Shown here: one piece after another, positions 16,074-26,557 of the stretch
Numbering within the stretch: the first letter of the stretch is position 1
How the letters are laid out: each line of letters starts with the position of its first letter
Origin: Teredinibacter franksiae
GTDB taxonomy: Bacteria > Pseudomonadota > Gammaproteobacteria > Pseudomonadales > Cellvibrionaceae
NCBI RefSeq assembly: GCF_014218805.1
Contig: NZ_JACJUV010000001.1
Span: 1,304,001-1,368,000 of the forward strand
Direction of reading: 5' to 3'
DNA: 64,000 nucleotides
Made by a program: the position numbers and the translations under genes
Notes under the pieces: generated by a model
Databases searched by the model: none
What the model was told of the DNA's origin: nothing
Seen by the model: the letters and a program-made list of their open reading frames with translations, nothing else

Positions 16074-18905
16074 GTGGATACCATCGTTGTACGTGGTGCG
16101 CGCACCCACAACCTCAAAAATGTCGATATCGATTTACCCCGAGACAAGCTGATCGTGATAACCGGCCTTTCCGGCTCGGGTAAATCCTCGCTCGCCTTCG
16201 ACACGCTTTACGCTGAAGGCCAACGCCGCTACGTTGAGTCTCTTTCGACTTATGCCCGCCAATTTTTATCGATGATGGAAAAGCCTGATGTTGACCATAT
16301 CGAAGGGCTTAGCCCGGCAATTTCAATAGAACAGAAATCCACCTCGCACAACCCTAGGTCCACCGTTGGTACCATTACCGAAATATACGACTATCTGCGC
16401 TTGCTGTTCGCCCGTGTAGGCGAGCCCCGCTGCCCAGAACACGCAGAGCCTCTAGCAGCACAAACGGTTTCTGAAATGGTCGATCAGGTAATGGCCTTTC
16501 CCGAGGGCAGTAAAACTATGCTTCTTGCACCCATCATTCGTGAGCGCAAGGGAGAGCATCTTCACGTTTTCGATGGTTTGAGGCGAGACGGGTTCATTCG
16601 CGCAAGAATCGATGGCATCGTTGTCGACTTGGACGATTTACCCGACCTCGATAAACGTAAAAAGCACACAATTGAAGTAGTTGTAGATCGCTTTAAAATT
16701 CGCGATGACATACAAACACGATTAGCTGAGTCGTTCGAAACTGCCATTGCCCTAGCCGATGGCATTGCCATTATTGCCGACATGGAAGGCGACAAAAACG
16801 ACCAGGTATTTTCGGCCAAGCACTCCTGCCCCATATGTGATTACTCCCTCGCAGAGCTGGAACCTCGCCTGTTTTCGTTTAACAGCCCCGCCGGGGCCTG
16901 TACCGGCTGTGACGGTTTAGGTGTAAAACAGTTTTTTGCCGAAACAAAGCTTGTTCAGTTTTCAGAATCTTCACTCTCTGAAGGGGCCATTAGGGGCTGG
17001 GACAAACGTAACCTTTATTATTTTCACATGCTCACCTCGCTCGCAGAACACTATGGATTTGATATCGATAAGCCCTGGGGCAAACTAGCAAAAAAACATC
17101 GAGAAGTTATCTTGCATGGTTCCAACGGTGAAAGTATTGATTTTAGTTATGCCAATGATCGCGGTGACACTTACCACCGTAACCATACTTTTGAAGGCGT
17201 AATCCCCAACCTCGAGCGCCGTTACCGTGAAACTGAATCCAGCTCGGTACGCGACGAACTTTCTAAATATCTTTGTACCATGAAATGCCCCGACTGCGAC
17301 GGGGCCCGACTAAAAAAAGACGCTCGCCATGTGTTTGTGGACAATAAAACGCTACCAGAAATTACCGAATTCCCCGTTGGAGATGCACACGAGTACTTTT
17401 TAAATCTGCAATTTACCGGCGCCCGCCAAGAAATTGCAGAAAAAATCCTAAAAGAACTCCGCGACCGCTTCCGTTTTTTAGTTGATGTGGGGCTAAATTA
17501 CCTTTCGTTAAATCGCAGCGCTGAAACACTCTCCGGCGGTGAAGCACAGCGTATTCGACTGGCCAGTCAAATTGGCGCGGGCCTTGTAGGTGTTATGTAT
17601 ATTCTCGATGAACCTTCCATTGGCCTACACCAGCGAGATAATGATCGCCTGCTGCACACCCTCACCCATCTTCGAGACCTAGGCAATACCGTTATTGTGG
17701 TAGAGCACGACGAAGAAGCTATTCGCGCCGCAGACTATATTGTCGATATCGGCCCAGGAGCCGGAGTACACGGCGGAGAAGTTATTGCAGCGGGAACCTA
17801 TAAACAGATTATCAAAGCAAAAAACTCCATTACCGCCGACTACCTTTCCGGTAGGAAAAAAATCGAAGTGCCCAAAATTCGTCATAAACCGAATACCGAA
17901 AAATCTTTGGTGCTTTCAGGAGCAACGGGTAACAACTTACAAAATGTAACATTGCAGATTCCCATAGGCCTAATGACCTGCATTACCGGTGTCTCTGGTT
18001 CCGGAAAGTCCACCCTAATCAATAGAACCCTTTACCCGCTGGCGGCAACGGCCCTAAACGGCGCGACCACGCTTACACCGGCTGCCCATGAAGCCGTAGA
18101 AGGCCTCGATCAACTCGATAAATGTGTCGATATAGACCAGAGCCCCATTGGCCGCACCCCACGTTCCAATCCCGCTACCTACACTGGTATTTTCACGCCC
18201 ATGCGCGAACTATTCGCTGGCACGCAAGAAGCACGCTCACGCGGCTATAAGCCAGGTCGTTTCAGTTTCAACGTAAAAGGTGGTCGCTGCGAAGCCTGTC
18301 AGGGCGATGGTTTAGTAAAAGTAGAAATGCACTTTTTACCGGACGTTTACGTTCCCTGCGACGTATGCAAAAGTAAACGCTATAATCGAGAAACACTGGA
18401 GATAAAATACAAAGGCAAAAATATTCACCAGTGCTTGGACATGACAGTAGAAGATGCGCGAGAATTTTTCGATGCAATACCGTCAATTGCAAAAAAGCTG
18501 CAAACACTCATGGATGTGGGCCTGTCTTACATTCGACTAGGGCAAGCAGCCACCACACTATCCGGTGGTGAAGCACAGCGGGTAAAGCTCAGTCGAGAAT
18601 TATCCAAACGAGATACTGGAAAAACACTCTACATTCTCGATGAGCCTACAACCGGTTTACACTTTCACGACATTCAACAGTTACTCAACGTACTGCATCG
18701 CCTGCGCGATCACGGCAATACGATTATTGTAATCGAACACAATTTGGATGTAATTAAAACAGCCGATTGGATTGTTGACCTAGGGCCCGAAGGCGGCAGC
18801 GGCGGCGGACAAATTATTGCTGAAGGAACACCAGAAAAAGTTGCCCGCAGTAAAAAATCGCATACGGGCACCTTTTTGAAACCGATGCTTGAAAAGGGTC
18901 ATTAA
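16074..18905 (+). CDS. uvrA: excinuclease ABC subunit A
   Basis: ATP-dependent DNA damage sensor of nucleotide excision repair; acts as a dimer and loads UvrB. The 943 residues (940 in E. coli) contain two ABC modules: Walker [13 protein letters not shown] near residue 33 and [12 protein letters not shown] near 640, with signature [12 protein letters not shown] and [12 protein letters not shown]. Zinc modules CPIC..CTGC and CEAC..CDVC are intact. The start is GTG with a poor Shine-Dalgarno. It ends only 8 bp from the stop of the convergent glgA, with no separate terminator between them. Confidence 0.98.
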   Translation: MDTIVVRGARTHNLKNVDIDLPRDKLIVITGLSGSGKSSLAFDTLYAEGQRRYVESLSTYARQFLSMMEKPDVDHIEGLSPAISIEQKSTSHNPRSTVGTITEIYDYLRLLFARVGEPRCPEHAEPLAAQTVSEMVDQVMAFPEGSKTMLLAPIIRERKGEHLHVFDGLRRDGFIRARIDGIVVDLDDLPDLDKRKKHTIEVVVDRFKIRDDIQTRLAESFETAIALADGIAIIADMEGDKNDQVFSAKHSCPICDYSLAELEPRLFSFNSPAGACTGCDGLGVKQFFAETKLVQFSESSLSEGAIRGWDKRNLYYFHMLTSLAEHYGFDIDKPWGKLAKKHREVILHGSNGESIDFSYANDRGDTYHRNHTFEGVIPNLERRYRETESSSVRDELSKYLCTMKCPDCDGARLKKDARHVFVDNKTLPEITEFPVGDAHEYFLNLQFTGARQEIAEKILKELRDRFRFLVDVGLNYLSLNRSAETLSGGEAQRIRLASQIGAGLVGVMYILDEPSIGLHQRDNDRLLHTLTHLRDLGNTVIVVEHDEEAIRAADYIVDIGPGAGVHGGEVIAAGTYKQIIKAKNSITADYLSGRKKIEVPKIRHKPNTEKSLVLSGATGNNLQNVTLQIPIGLMTCITGVSGSGKSTLINRTLYPLAATALNGATTLTPAAHEAVEGLDQLDKCVDIDQSPIGRTPRSNPATYTGIFTPMRELFAGTQEARSRGYKPGRFSFNVKGGRCEACQGDGLVKVEMHFLPDVYVPCDVCKSKRYNRETLEIKYKGKNIHQCLDMTVEDAREFFDAIPSIAKKLQTLMDVGLSYIRLGQAATTLSGGEAQRVKLSRELSKRDTGKTLYILDEPTTGLHFHDIQQLLNVLHRLRDHGNTIIVIEHNLDVIKTADWIVDLGPEGGSGGGQIIAEGTPEKVARSKKSHTGTFLKPMLEKGH

Positions 18906-18913
18906 ACCTCTGA

Positions 18914-20470
18914 TTAAGCGTAGAGTTGCTCCACATATTGACGGGCGCTTTGCTCCCAGGTAAAGCGTACATCTGCAGCAGCAGTGGCTATTTTTTTCCA
19001 CTGTTCAGGTTTGGTTTCATATAAAGTCTTCGCTTGATTAAACGCTTCTACCAGTGCCTTGGCTTGAGCTACGGCATTTTCTCCAGCAAAACAAAAGCCT
19101 GTTACATTCGACTTAATAGTATCTTTTAAACCTCCAACCTGATTTGCCAGGCAAGGCTGCCCCGCGCGCATCGATAGCATTTGGCTAATGCCGCAAGGTT
19201 CAAAGGAGCTGGGCATAACAAACAGATCCCCGTAGCGATACAGATTTAATGACAGCTCGTGAGAGTAACCATTAAGAAATATAAGATTTTCATGGCGACC
19301 ACTCACCCCGAGTAAAAATTCTTCGTAGTGCTGCTCTCCACTGCCAAGTAAAATAAATTGCCCTTTATCGCCAAGGCTATCCAGCATTGCCTCCAACGCT
19401 GTTTTACCCGGCGCAACAAAAGTAGCCAACAGCCTTACTTTTTGGTCCGTTACTCTCCCCACCGAGGTAAGTGTAAACCCCCGTGTTTTTTTCAAAGCCC
19501 AATGCTGAAGGCGTTTTTCGGCTACAAAATGCGCACTCGACATGTGCGACTGCTTACTCGCCCATAGCACCAACGCATTCTGAGCCAAACTCAAAACTTT
19601 CTTTTTTGCCGGGGCAGCATAACGAGCACCTTTGGGGTATTCGCTACCATTTATAATGCCTAGTAAATCGCCCTGCTGCGCTCGTACACACAGGTCGCTT
19701 TCCAAACCTTCGCCGCCAAATATTCCGTTTGCGTGATCCGACGTTTGCAATATTTCATCGGCATATGTCGCCGACACAGTATGAATCTTATCGGCTAATA
19801 GAATGGCCGCTCGCATCGGGTTTACACAGTGCGGATTATGAAGGTCGCAGATTAGCTGGCCGTTATAATGAAGGCTGGGATACCAGCTCTCAAAGGAAGA
19901 ATCGTCATCTCGAAACGGACGAACCCCTTGCATAGCCAAATTATGGATGGTGTATACACTGCGAATATTGCCGAAGGCTTCCAGCTCGGGTAAAAACCGA
20001 AGTAGTATTAATAAAAAAGCACTGTGCCAATCATGACAGTGAATCACATCTGGGCGCGGAAAAATTCCCTCACTCAAGGCTTTAGCAATACAAGCACAGA
20101 AGAAAGCAAACTTAGTTGCATCCGTCGCAAAAGGCCCGTAACTATCGTTGCAATATACCGTTTCACCTTTAGGTGCAAGCGCCGGACTATGCATTATATA
20201 GTTAACCGCCCCACCGTTACTCTGCTCAGTTTTAAGTAGCATTACCCGCTGACCAAAGCCCGCAAAATGGACGTCGAACTCAGCCACTGTGCGCAAACCC
20301 GGTAAGCGTGCTAGAAATCCATAAGAAGGAACAACAACGTCCACGCTCTGCCCTTGCTTAACCAGAGCGGGAGGTAGATCGCGCAACACGTCCGCCACCC
20401 CCCCTACTTTGGCACCGGGAAGAAAGTCATTCTCCGCAGCAACCATCAAAATGTGTTTCTTATCTGTCAT
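18914..20470 (-). CDS. glgA: glycogen synthase (ADP-glucose, GT5)
   Basis: Transfers glucose from ADP-glucose to the non-reducing end of alpha-1,4-glucan. 518 residues, GT-B fold. The ADP-glucose loop near the N-terminus reads KVGGVADV (K21) where E. coli has KTGGLADV. The C-terminal nucleotide-binding PSSFEPCGISQMLSMRAGQPCLANQVGGLKDT is clear. It is the last gene of the malQ-glgB-glgX-glgP-glgC-glgA operon, 11 nt after glgC. The protein is somewhat longer than E. coli GlgA (477) and belongs to a more diverged branch, so strict ADP-glucose specificity is inferred from context. Confidence 0.9.
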   Translation of the reverse strand: MTDKKHILMVAAENDFLPGAKVGGVADVLRDLPPALVKQGQSVDVVVPSYGFLARLPGLRTVAEFDVHFAGFGQRVMLLKTEQSNGGAVNYIMHSPALAPKGETVYCNDSYGPFATDATKFAFFCACIAKALSEGIFPRPDVIHCHDWHSAFLLILLRFLPELEAFGNIRSVYTIHNLAMQGVRPFRDDDSSFESWYPSLHYNGQLICDLHNPHCVNPMRAAILLADKIHTVSATYADEILQTSDHANGIFGGEGLESDLCVRAQQGDLLGIINGSEYPKGARYAAPAKKKVLSLAQNALVLWASKQSHMSSAHFVAEKRLQHWALKKTRGFTLTSVGRVTDQKVRLLATFVAPGKTALEAMLDSLGDKGQFILLGSGEQHYEEFLLGVSGRHENLIFLNGYSHELSLNLYRYGDLFVMPSSFEPCGISQMLSMRAGQPCLANQVGGLKDTIKSNVTGFCFAGENAVAQAKALVEAFNQAKTLYETKPEQWKKIATAAADVRFTWEQSARQYVEQLYA

Positions 20471-20481
20471 ATAGTCTAAAT

Positions 20482-21750
20482 TTATCGAACGGCTAGTTTT
20501 TGGCTCAGCATTTCACGCGTCACCAATACAACACCTTTTTTAGTAACCCGGAAGCCGCGCGCAGCATCATGCTCATGATCATGCCCAATAACCATTCCCT
20601 CAGGAATGACACAGCCAGTATCAATAATTGCACGCCTTATTTTTGCGTGACGATGAACTTCCACCTCAGGTAACAATACCGACTCTTCGATACTTGTAAA
20701 AGAGTGGACATGCACATCAGAAAACAACAACGACTTTTGAACCCGCCCACCGGAGATCACGCAACCACCAGAAACCATAGAATCAACGGCATAGCCACGA
20801 CGATCATCGTCATCGAAGACAAATTTCGCAGGGGGTAAGTGTGTTTGGTAGGTCCATATTGGCCAATCATGGTTGTACAAATTCAGCTGTGGCGATGGAG
20901 AAACCAACTCCATATTGGCCTCCCAGAAAGAATCTAATGTACCTACATCTCGCCAGTAAGACGCTTCATCGGTATCGTGGTCACGGAATCGGTACGCACG
21001 CACATTACAGCTATCTATAATAGACGGAATAATATTCTTGCCAAAGTCATGCTCAGAGTCTGGGTCTTCCGCGTCTTTTCTTAGCTGTTCACACAAAAAC
21101 TCAGTATTAAAAATGTAGTTACCCATAGATGCCAAAGTCATACCGGGTAAATCTTCAAGCTCGGTGGGATTATTCGGCTTTTCATCAAACTGGACAATTC
21201 GGTTGTCATTATTGACAGTCATAACACCAAAGGCACCCGCAGCCTCATCCAGGGGCACTTCGATGCAAGATACGGTGAGGTCCGCTCCTTTATCGACGTG
21301 ATACGCCAGCATTGAACCGTAATCCATTTGATATACATGGTCGCCAGAAAGTACGATAACGTACTTCGGTGCTTCCTCTATAATAATATCTAAATTTTGG
21401 TAAATTGCGTCTGCAGTACCCTGGTACCAGTTAGGTGAATAGCGCTGAGATGCTGGCAAAATTTCAACATATTCACCCAGTTCTTTTTTAAAGTGGCTCC
21501 ACCCACGCACCAAATGTCGAATAAGTGAATGCGCCTTGTACTGTGTAAGCACACCAATTTTTCGGATACCCGAATTTACGCAATTCGACAGGGGAAAGTC
21601 GATAATACGAAACTTTCCGCCAAAGTGCAGCGCTGGTTTAGCCCGCCAGTCCGTTAATTCATGTAATCGACTACCACGACCACCAGCCAATATTAAAGCC
21701 ATGGTGTCTCTAGTCAAACGGCTCACATAACGAGAGTTCGGATCTAACAT
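20482..21750 (-). CDS. glgC: glucose-1-phosphate adenylyltransferase
   Basis: Makes ADP-glucose from ATP and glucose 1-phosphate, the committed and usually allosterically controlled step of bacterial glycogen synthesis. The 422 residues contain the nucleotidyl-transferase loop [41 protein letters not shown], the [13 protein letters not shown] metal site and a C-terminal left-handed beta-helix ([21 protein letters not shown]). An open frame extends upstream to 21795, but the ATG at 21750 has GGAGGAAAC directly upstream. The 88-nt gap to glgP holds a hairpin. Confidence 0.95.
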   Translation of the reverse strand: MLDPNSRYVSRLTRDTMALILAGGRGSRLHELTDWRAKPALHFGGKFRIIDFPLSNCVNSGIRKIGVLTQYKAHSLIRHLVRGWSHFKKELGEYVEILPASQRYSPNWYQGTADAIYQNLDIIIEEAPKYVIVLSGDHVYQMDYGSMLAYHVDKGADLTVSCIEVPLDEAAGAFGVMTVNNDNRIVQFDEKPNNPTELEDLPGMTLASMGNYIFNTEFLCEQLRKDAEDPDSEHDFGKNIIPSIIDSCNVRAYRFRDHDTDEASYWRDVGTLDSFWEANMELVSPSPQLNLYNHDWPIWTYQTHLPPAKFVFDDDDRRGYAVDSMVSGGCVISGGRVQKSLLFSDVHVHSFTSIEESVLLPEVEVHRHAKIRRAIIDTGCVIPEGMVIGHDHEHDAARGFRVTKKGVVLVTREMLSQKLAVR

Positions 21751-21776
21751 CAGTTTCCTCCATTGTCCGAAAAGAT

Positions 21777-21804
21777 AAGTGTACTGTTTTTGCACCGTAC
21801 ACTT
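21777..21804 (-). promoter_or_regulatory. intercistronic hairpin between glgP and glgC
   Basis: AAGTGTAC (21777-21784) and GTACACTT (21797-21804) form a perfect 8-bp stem with a 12-nt loop. On the minus strand ATCTTTT follows. It could be a partial terminator or an mRNA processing site that sets glgC-glgA expression apart from the degradative genes upstream. Confidence 0.5.
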
Positions 21805-21838
21805 TTTAAATCAGGCTCACGACCGGCAGCCAATTAAA

Positions 21839-24286
21839 TTAAAGCTTCCAAATTTCTCGAGCGTAATCCGCTATTGTTCTGTCACTGGAAAAATAGCCAC
21901 TGGCGGCCGTATTCAATATACTTGAACGGAACCAGCTGTCTTCATCGCTGTATGCTTGCGCGGCACGTTCCTGTGCATCGATATAACTACGAAAATCCGC
22001 AGCAACCATCCACGGGTCATGGGGATTTCGAATCGTCTGTAAGATAGGTTCAAAAATGCCCGGTTCAAATAAACTAAAATGACCACATTCAATCAATCGC
22101 AATACACGCTTTAAATCTTCATCTTGTTCAATAATCATGTTGGGCTGATTATGCAGACCATACTCTGCAATATCTTCCACTCGCAAGCCGAAAAGAAAAA
22201 AGTGGTCATCGCCCACAGCATCCAAAATTTCTATATTGGCGCCGTCGTAGGTACCAATAGTCAAAGCACCATTCATCATGAACTTCATATTTCCGGTGCC
22301 CGATGCTTCCTTACCTGCCGTTGAAATTTGCTCTGACAAATCTGTACCAGGGCAAATTATTTCCATCGACTTAACACGATAGTTCGGTAGAAATGCCAGC
22401 TTCAGCCAAGGATTTACAGTTTTGTCCGAATTTATGACCGTTGAAACATTGTTCGCAAATTTAATAAGTAATTTAGCAATGGTATAACCCGGCGCAGCCT
22501 TTCCTCCCAACAAAACACTTCTAGGAACGATACCCTCTGTATCACCGCGGGTAATGCGGTCGTACAAATGTATAACATGTAGGATATTCAGCAGCTGTCG
22601 TTTGTACTCGTGAATACGCTTAACCTGAACATCAAAAATGCTATCCAGCTCAAATTTCACATTACACTTCTGTATAACTCGCTCACGCAATCGCTCTTTA
22701 TTCATGCGCTTAACGTCGGCCCATCTCTGCCGGAAGGTCGAATCTTCAGCCAATGGCCGAAGCTTCTCAAGCTCTTGTAAGTTTGTTTTCCATCCAGGGC
22801 CAATAGCTTCGGTAACCAAATCACCCAGACCACGATTACAATGGGCCAGCCAGCGCCTAGGCGTCACGCCGTTAGTTTTATTATTAAACTTTTCTGGCCA
22901 CAGCTCGTAAAAATCTCGAAACAAACCCGTAGTAAGCAACTTGGAATGTAATTCTGCTACACCATTAACTGAGTAGCTTCCCACAATGGCAAGATACGCC
23001 ATACGCACCTGAGGGTCGGTACCTTCTTCAATTATTGACATACGCTGTTGACGCGATACATCTCCGGGCCAACGATGGGCCACTACCGCGAGAAAGCGTG
23101 CATTAATCTCGTAAATAATATCCAAAAGGCGAGGCAACAACTCTTTTAGTAAACGTACCGACCACCTTTCCAGTGCTTCAGGTAACAGTGTGTGGTTGGT
23201 ATACGCCATGGTTTTGGTTGTGATAGACCAGGCCTCATCCCAACCCAAGCCTCTTTCATCCATTAGCAGGCGCATAAGCTCGGCAACAGCCAATGTGGGG
23301 TGAGTATCATTCAATTGAAAGCAGTTGTACTCGGCAAACTGGGAAAAGCCATCCCCTTGTTCCAATACCCAATCGTCTAAGACATCCTGAAGGCTAGCGG
23401 ACGCCAAAAAATACTGCTGCCGCAGCCGTAATTCCTTTCCGTTTTCGCTAGCATCATTAGGATAAAGCACCATGGTGATTTGCTCAGCCAGATTTTTTTG
23501 GGCCACAGCATCGGCATAATCACCTTCGTTGAATTCCTGCAAATTGAATTCTTCAGTCGCAGCCGCTTTCCACAATCGAAGCGTATTGACCTTGTCGTTT
23601 TTGTATCCAGGAATGGGCATATCGTAGGGCACAGCCAACACATCTTGGGTATTGGTCCAGCGAGCACAAAGTTTTCCAGCGTCATTAGTATAGTATTCTG
23701 AATAACCGTAAAACTTTACACGCCGCGTATGCCTATTTCGCTCAATTTCCCATGGGTTACCCGCAATTAGCCAGTGATCGGGCTGCTCAATTTGCTTTCC
23801 TTCCAGAAATTTTTGCTGAAACATGCCATATTCATAGCGAATACCATAGCCAATTACCGGTAAACCCAGCGTTGCACAGCTATCCATAAAGCAGGCGGCT
23901 AACCGCCCCAAACCGCCATTCCCTAATCCGGCATCTTTTTCTTCCATCTCAATATCTTCTAAGTTTGCACTGAATTCAGACAGAGCCTGACGAACAGAGT
24001 CTTGCATATTGAGATTTAAAATTGCATTTCCAAGGCTTCGACCTAATAAATACTCCAAAGAAAGGTAATAGACTTTTCGGATTTTCGCACCATCTTCGTG
24101 TGCTTTGGTTACGCGCCAGCGTTCCATCAACCGGTCACGAACGGTAAGTGCGAGCGCGGTCATCATGTAGCCACTGAGGTCGTCTGTATTAAACCGACCA
24201 AGGGTAAAATTAAAATGGCGATGTAAGTCTTCTGCTACCTGGCTGTGATCATTGCTGAGCACAAACTCTGACAATTTTTTATCCAT
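21839..24286 (-). CDS. glgP: glycogen/maltodextrin phosphorylase
   Basis: PLP-dependent enzyme releasing glucose 1-phosphate from glycogen ends. 815 residues, the same length as E. coli GlgP. Seen: GNGGLGRLAACFMDS, the PLP-lysine motif EASGTGNMKFMMNGALTIGT, and VKRIHEYKRQLLN. The ATG at 24286 is preferred over an upstream GTG because GAGGA lies 8 nt before it. It sits 32 nt after glgX; debranching and phosphorolysis are thus coupled in the operon. Confidence 0.96.
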   Translation of the reverse strand: MDKKLSEFVLSNDHSQVAEDLHRHFNFTLGRFNTDDLSGYMMTALALTVRDRLMERWRVTKAHEDGAKIRKVYYLSLEYLLGRSLGNAILNLNMQDSVRQALSEFSANLEDIEMEEKDAGLGNGGLGRLAACFMDSCATLGLPVIGYGIRYEYGMFQQKFLEGKQIEQPDHWLIAGNPWEIERNRHTRRVKFYGYSEYYTNDAGKLCARWTNTQDVLAVPYDMPIPGYKNDKVNTLRLWKAAATEEFNLQEFNEGDYADAVAQKNLAEQITMVLYPNDASENGKELRLRQQYFLASASLQDVLDDWVLEQGDGFSQFAEYNCFQLNDTHPTLAVAELMRLLMDERGLGWDEAWSITTKTMAYTNHTLLPEALERWSVRLLKELLPRLLDIIYEINARFLAVVAHRWPGDVSRQQRMSIIEEGTDPQVRMAYLAIVGSYSVNGVAELHSKLLTTGLFRDFYELWPEKFNNKTNGVTPRRWLAHCNRGLGDLVTEAIGPGWKTNLQELEKLRPLAEDSTFRQRWADVKRMNKERLRERVIQKCNVKFELDSIFDVQVKRIHEYKRQLLNILHVIHLYDRITRGDTEGIVPRSVLLGGKAAPGYTIAKLLIKFANNVSTVINSDKTVNPWLKLAFLPNYRVKSMEIICPGTDLSEQISTAGKEASGTGNMKFMMNGALTIGTYDGANIEILDAVGDDHFFLFGLRVEDIAEYGLHNQPNMIIEQDEDLKRVLRLIECGHFSLFEPGIFEPILQTIRNPHDPWMVAADFRSYIDAQERAAQAYSDEDSWFRSSILNTAASGYFSSDRTIADYAREIWKL

Positions 24287-24318
24287 AACGACGTTCCTCA
24301 CTACTTCATGAGCTTCAG

Positions 24319-26520
24319 CTAATTATCAAATTTTGCTACGAGCACTTGCATAGACTGTGCGCGCAAATGCACCGTAGCACCTTTCGCCTGACGATTAATT
24401 TTTGGGATACCGTCAGGCTCAAAGGTGTCGAGTTCTTCGTGCCAATAAAGGGCTTCAACACCGTCGAGATCGGGCGTACCAACCGGCAAGCAAAACTCCA
24501 CGTCGGTTTTCCCTGCATTAAATAATAAAAGTATGCGCGACTTTAATCCTGTCAATCTTTTCACCGACTGCCCTTCCTCTGGGATGGGACAAATGACGGG
24601 GTACTGCTCAAGCACCCAGCCTAAGGTATGGACATTCTGCTCGGTCCAATGTGTTTCTCGCATATCTTCACCGGCCGCACTAACCCACCGTACAACACTT
24701 TTAATCTCGCTCTCAGGTTCGTCCGGCCGATGAATATAATGGGTAGAAGTAAGCAGGGGCAACCGCTTCCTCAACGCCAAAACATTTCGAACAAAGGAAT
24801 GCAGATCCCCATTTTTTTCCTTGTCGCGCCATTCAAGCCAATTAATTTCATTATCCTGGCAATAAGCGTTATTGTTGCCACCCTGTGTTCGGCTTAGTTC
24901 ATCACCCGCCAATAGCATGGGCGTTCCCTGTGAAAAAATCAGGGTAGCGAATATATTTCTTTGCTGCCGCTGGCGTGTCGCATTTACATTTATATCGTCT
25001 GTCTCACCTTCTACGCCGTAATTTGCACTAAAGTTCGCATGATGTCCGTCGCGATTGTGCTCCTTATTTGCTTCGTTGTGTTTATCGTTGTAAGTAACTA
25101 GATCGTGCAACGTAAACCCATCGTGGCTGGTCATAAAATTAATACTAGAGGATGGTGCGCGCCCCGAATGCTCAAACAAATCGCTTGAACCATGGATGCG
25201 TCGAGCAAACTCTGGTAGCACCCCTGGGTCACCTTTCCAAAAGCGTCGGCAGGTGTCGCGATAACGATCGTTCCACTCACTCCAACCGCTAGGGTAATTA
25301 CCTAACTGATAACCCCCCGGACCTATATCCCAAGGCTCTGCAATAAGTTTTACTTTTGCCAACACAGGATCTTGCCGTACCGCATCGAAAAACCCACCCC
25401 CTGGGTCAAAGCCATATGACTCTCGACCAAGAACTGTGGCGAGGTCAAACCTGAAACCATCTACTCCCATGTTATCGGCCCAATAACGTAAACTATCCAT
25501 CACCATTTGCAATACCCGAGGATGGCGAACATTCAGCGTATTACCACAACCGGTATCGTTTACATAAAGGCGTTGATCTTGGTTTTGCAGGCAATAATAG
25601 GACACATTGTCGATACCCCGAAAACTGAGTGTTGGCCCTAAGTGATTACCTTCTGCCGTATGGTTATAGACCACATCAAGTACAACCTCTAGGCCGGCTT
25701 CATGAATGGCGCTGACCATGCGCTTAAATTCTCTAGGATGACCGCTCACCGTATACCCGGTATGAGGGGAAAAAAAATGGAGCGTGTTGTAACCCCAGTA
25801 ATTCGATAAGCCATGATTCTGTATAAATGACTCATCGATAAAACCATGTATAGGTAACAATTCGATTGTTGTCACCCCTAAGTCACGAATGTATTTCAGT
25901 ACATCAGGGTGACAGAAACCAGCAAAACTACCGCGATCCCCCGCAGGAACATCCAAATTTAATTGTGTAAAGCCTTTTACATGGGTTTCATAAATAACGG
26001 TTTTATTCGGCGGAATTTCAGGCCTATTGGTGTTCGGCTCGGGTAAATCGTCTAAGGTCATGTCTGCATCGGAAACAACAACACACTTTGGAACCTCTGC
26101 GACGTTATCTCGAGTGTCGATTTCCAAATCCTGCGCGGGGCTTTCGGTATCATACCCATATACACCCGATGACCAGCGAAATTCACCATCTATATATCGA
26201 GCATACGGATCGAGTAATAATTTTGCGGGGTTAAATCGATGACCTCGATTTGGATCATACGCACCATACACACGATATCCGTACAGGGTGCCCGAACCAA
26301 CACCTTCAACAAAAACATGCCAAACTTGATCTGTACAAACAGGCATTTCGATTCGTGCCACTTCTACACGACCAATCTCATCAAACAAGCAGAGCTCTAC
26401 GCGGGTAGCATGAGCAGAGAATAGAGCAAAATTCACGCCGCTGGCTTCACAGGTAGCGCCCATAGTGTGGGCGTATCCATCTCTTGTCTCAAAGTTTTTG
26501 CTAGCAGTAAAGTTATTCAT
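24319..26520 (-). CDS. glgX: glycogen debranching enzyme (GH13, isoamylase type)
   Basis: Hydrolyses alpha-1,6 branches of phosphorylase-limit glycogen. 733 residues with an N-terminal CBM48-like domain (GATCEASGVNFALFSAHATRVELCLFD) and the GH13 barrel motifs DVVYNHTAEGN, GFRFDLATVLG (nucleophile Asp), LIAEPWD (acid/base Glu) and FMTSHDGFTLHDLVTYN. Longer than E. coli GlgX (657). It lies between glgB (37 nt) and glgP (32 nt). Confidence 0.93.
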   Translation of the reverse strand: MNNFTASKNFETRDGYAHTMGATCEASGVNFALFSAHATRVELCLFDEIGRVEVARIEMPVCTDQVWHVFVEGVGSGTLYGYRVYGAYDPNRGHRFNPAKLLLDPYARYIDGEFRWSSGVYGYDTESPAQDLEIDTRDNVAEVPKCVVVSDADMTLDDLPEPNTNRPEIPPNKTVIYETHVKGFTQLNLDVPAGDRGSFAGFCHPDVLKYIRDLGVTTIELLPIHGFIDESFIQNHGLSNYWGYNTLHFFSPHTGYTVSGHPREFKRMVSAIHEAGLEVVLDVVYNHTAEGNHLGPTLSFRGIDNVSYYCLQNQDQRLYVNDTGCGNTLNVRHPRVLQMVMDSLRYWADNMGVDGFRFDLATVLGRESYGFDPGGGFFDAVRQDPVLAKVKLIAEPWDIGPGGYQLGNYPSGWSEWNDRYRDTCRRFWKGDPGVLPEFARRIHGSSDLFEHSGRAPSSSINFMTSHDGFTLHDLVTYNDKHNEANKEHNRDGHHANFSANYGVEGETDDINVNATRQRQQRNIFATLIFSQGTPMLLAGDELSRTQGGNNNAYCQDNEINWLEWRDKEKNGDLHSFVRNVLALRKRLPLLTSTHYIHRPDEPESEIKSVVRWVSAAGEDMRETHWTEQNVHTLGWVLEQYPVICPIPEEGQSVKRLTGLKSRILLLFNAGKTDVEFCLPVGTPDLDGVEALYWHEELDTFEPDGIPKINRQAKGATVHLRAQSMQVLVAKFDN

Positions 26521-26557
26521 TACAACTGATTTTCTCGAAGGCCTATGTTCATAATTT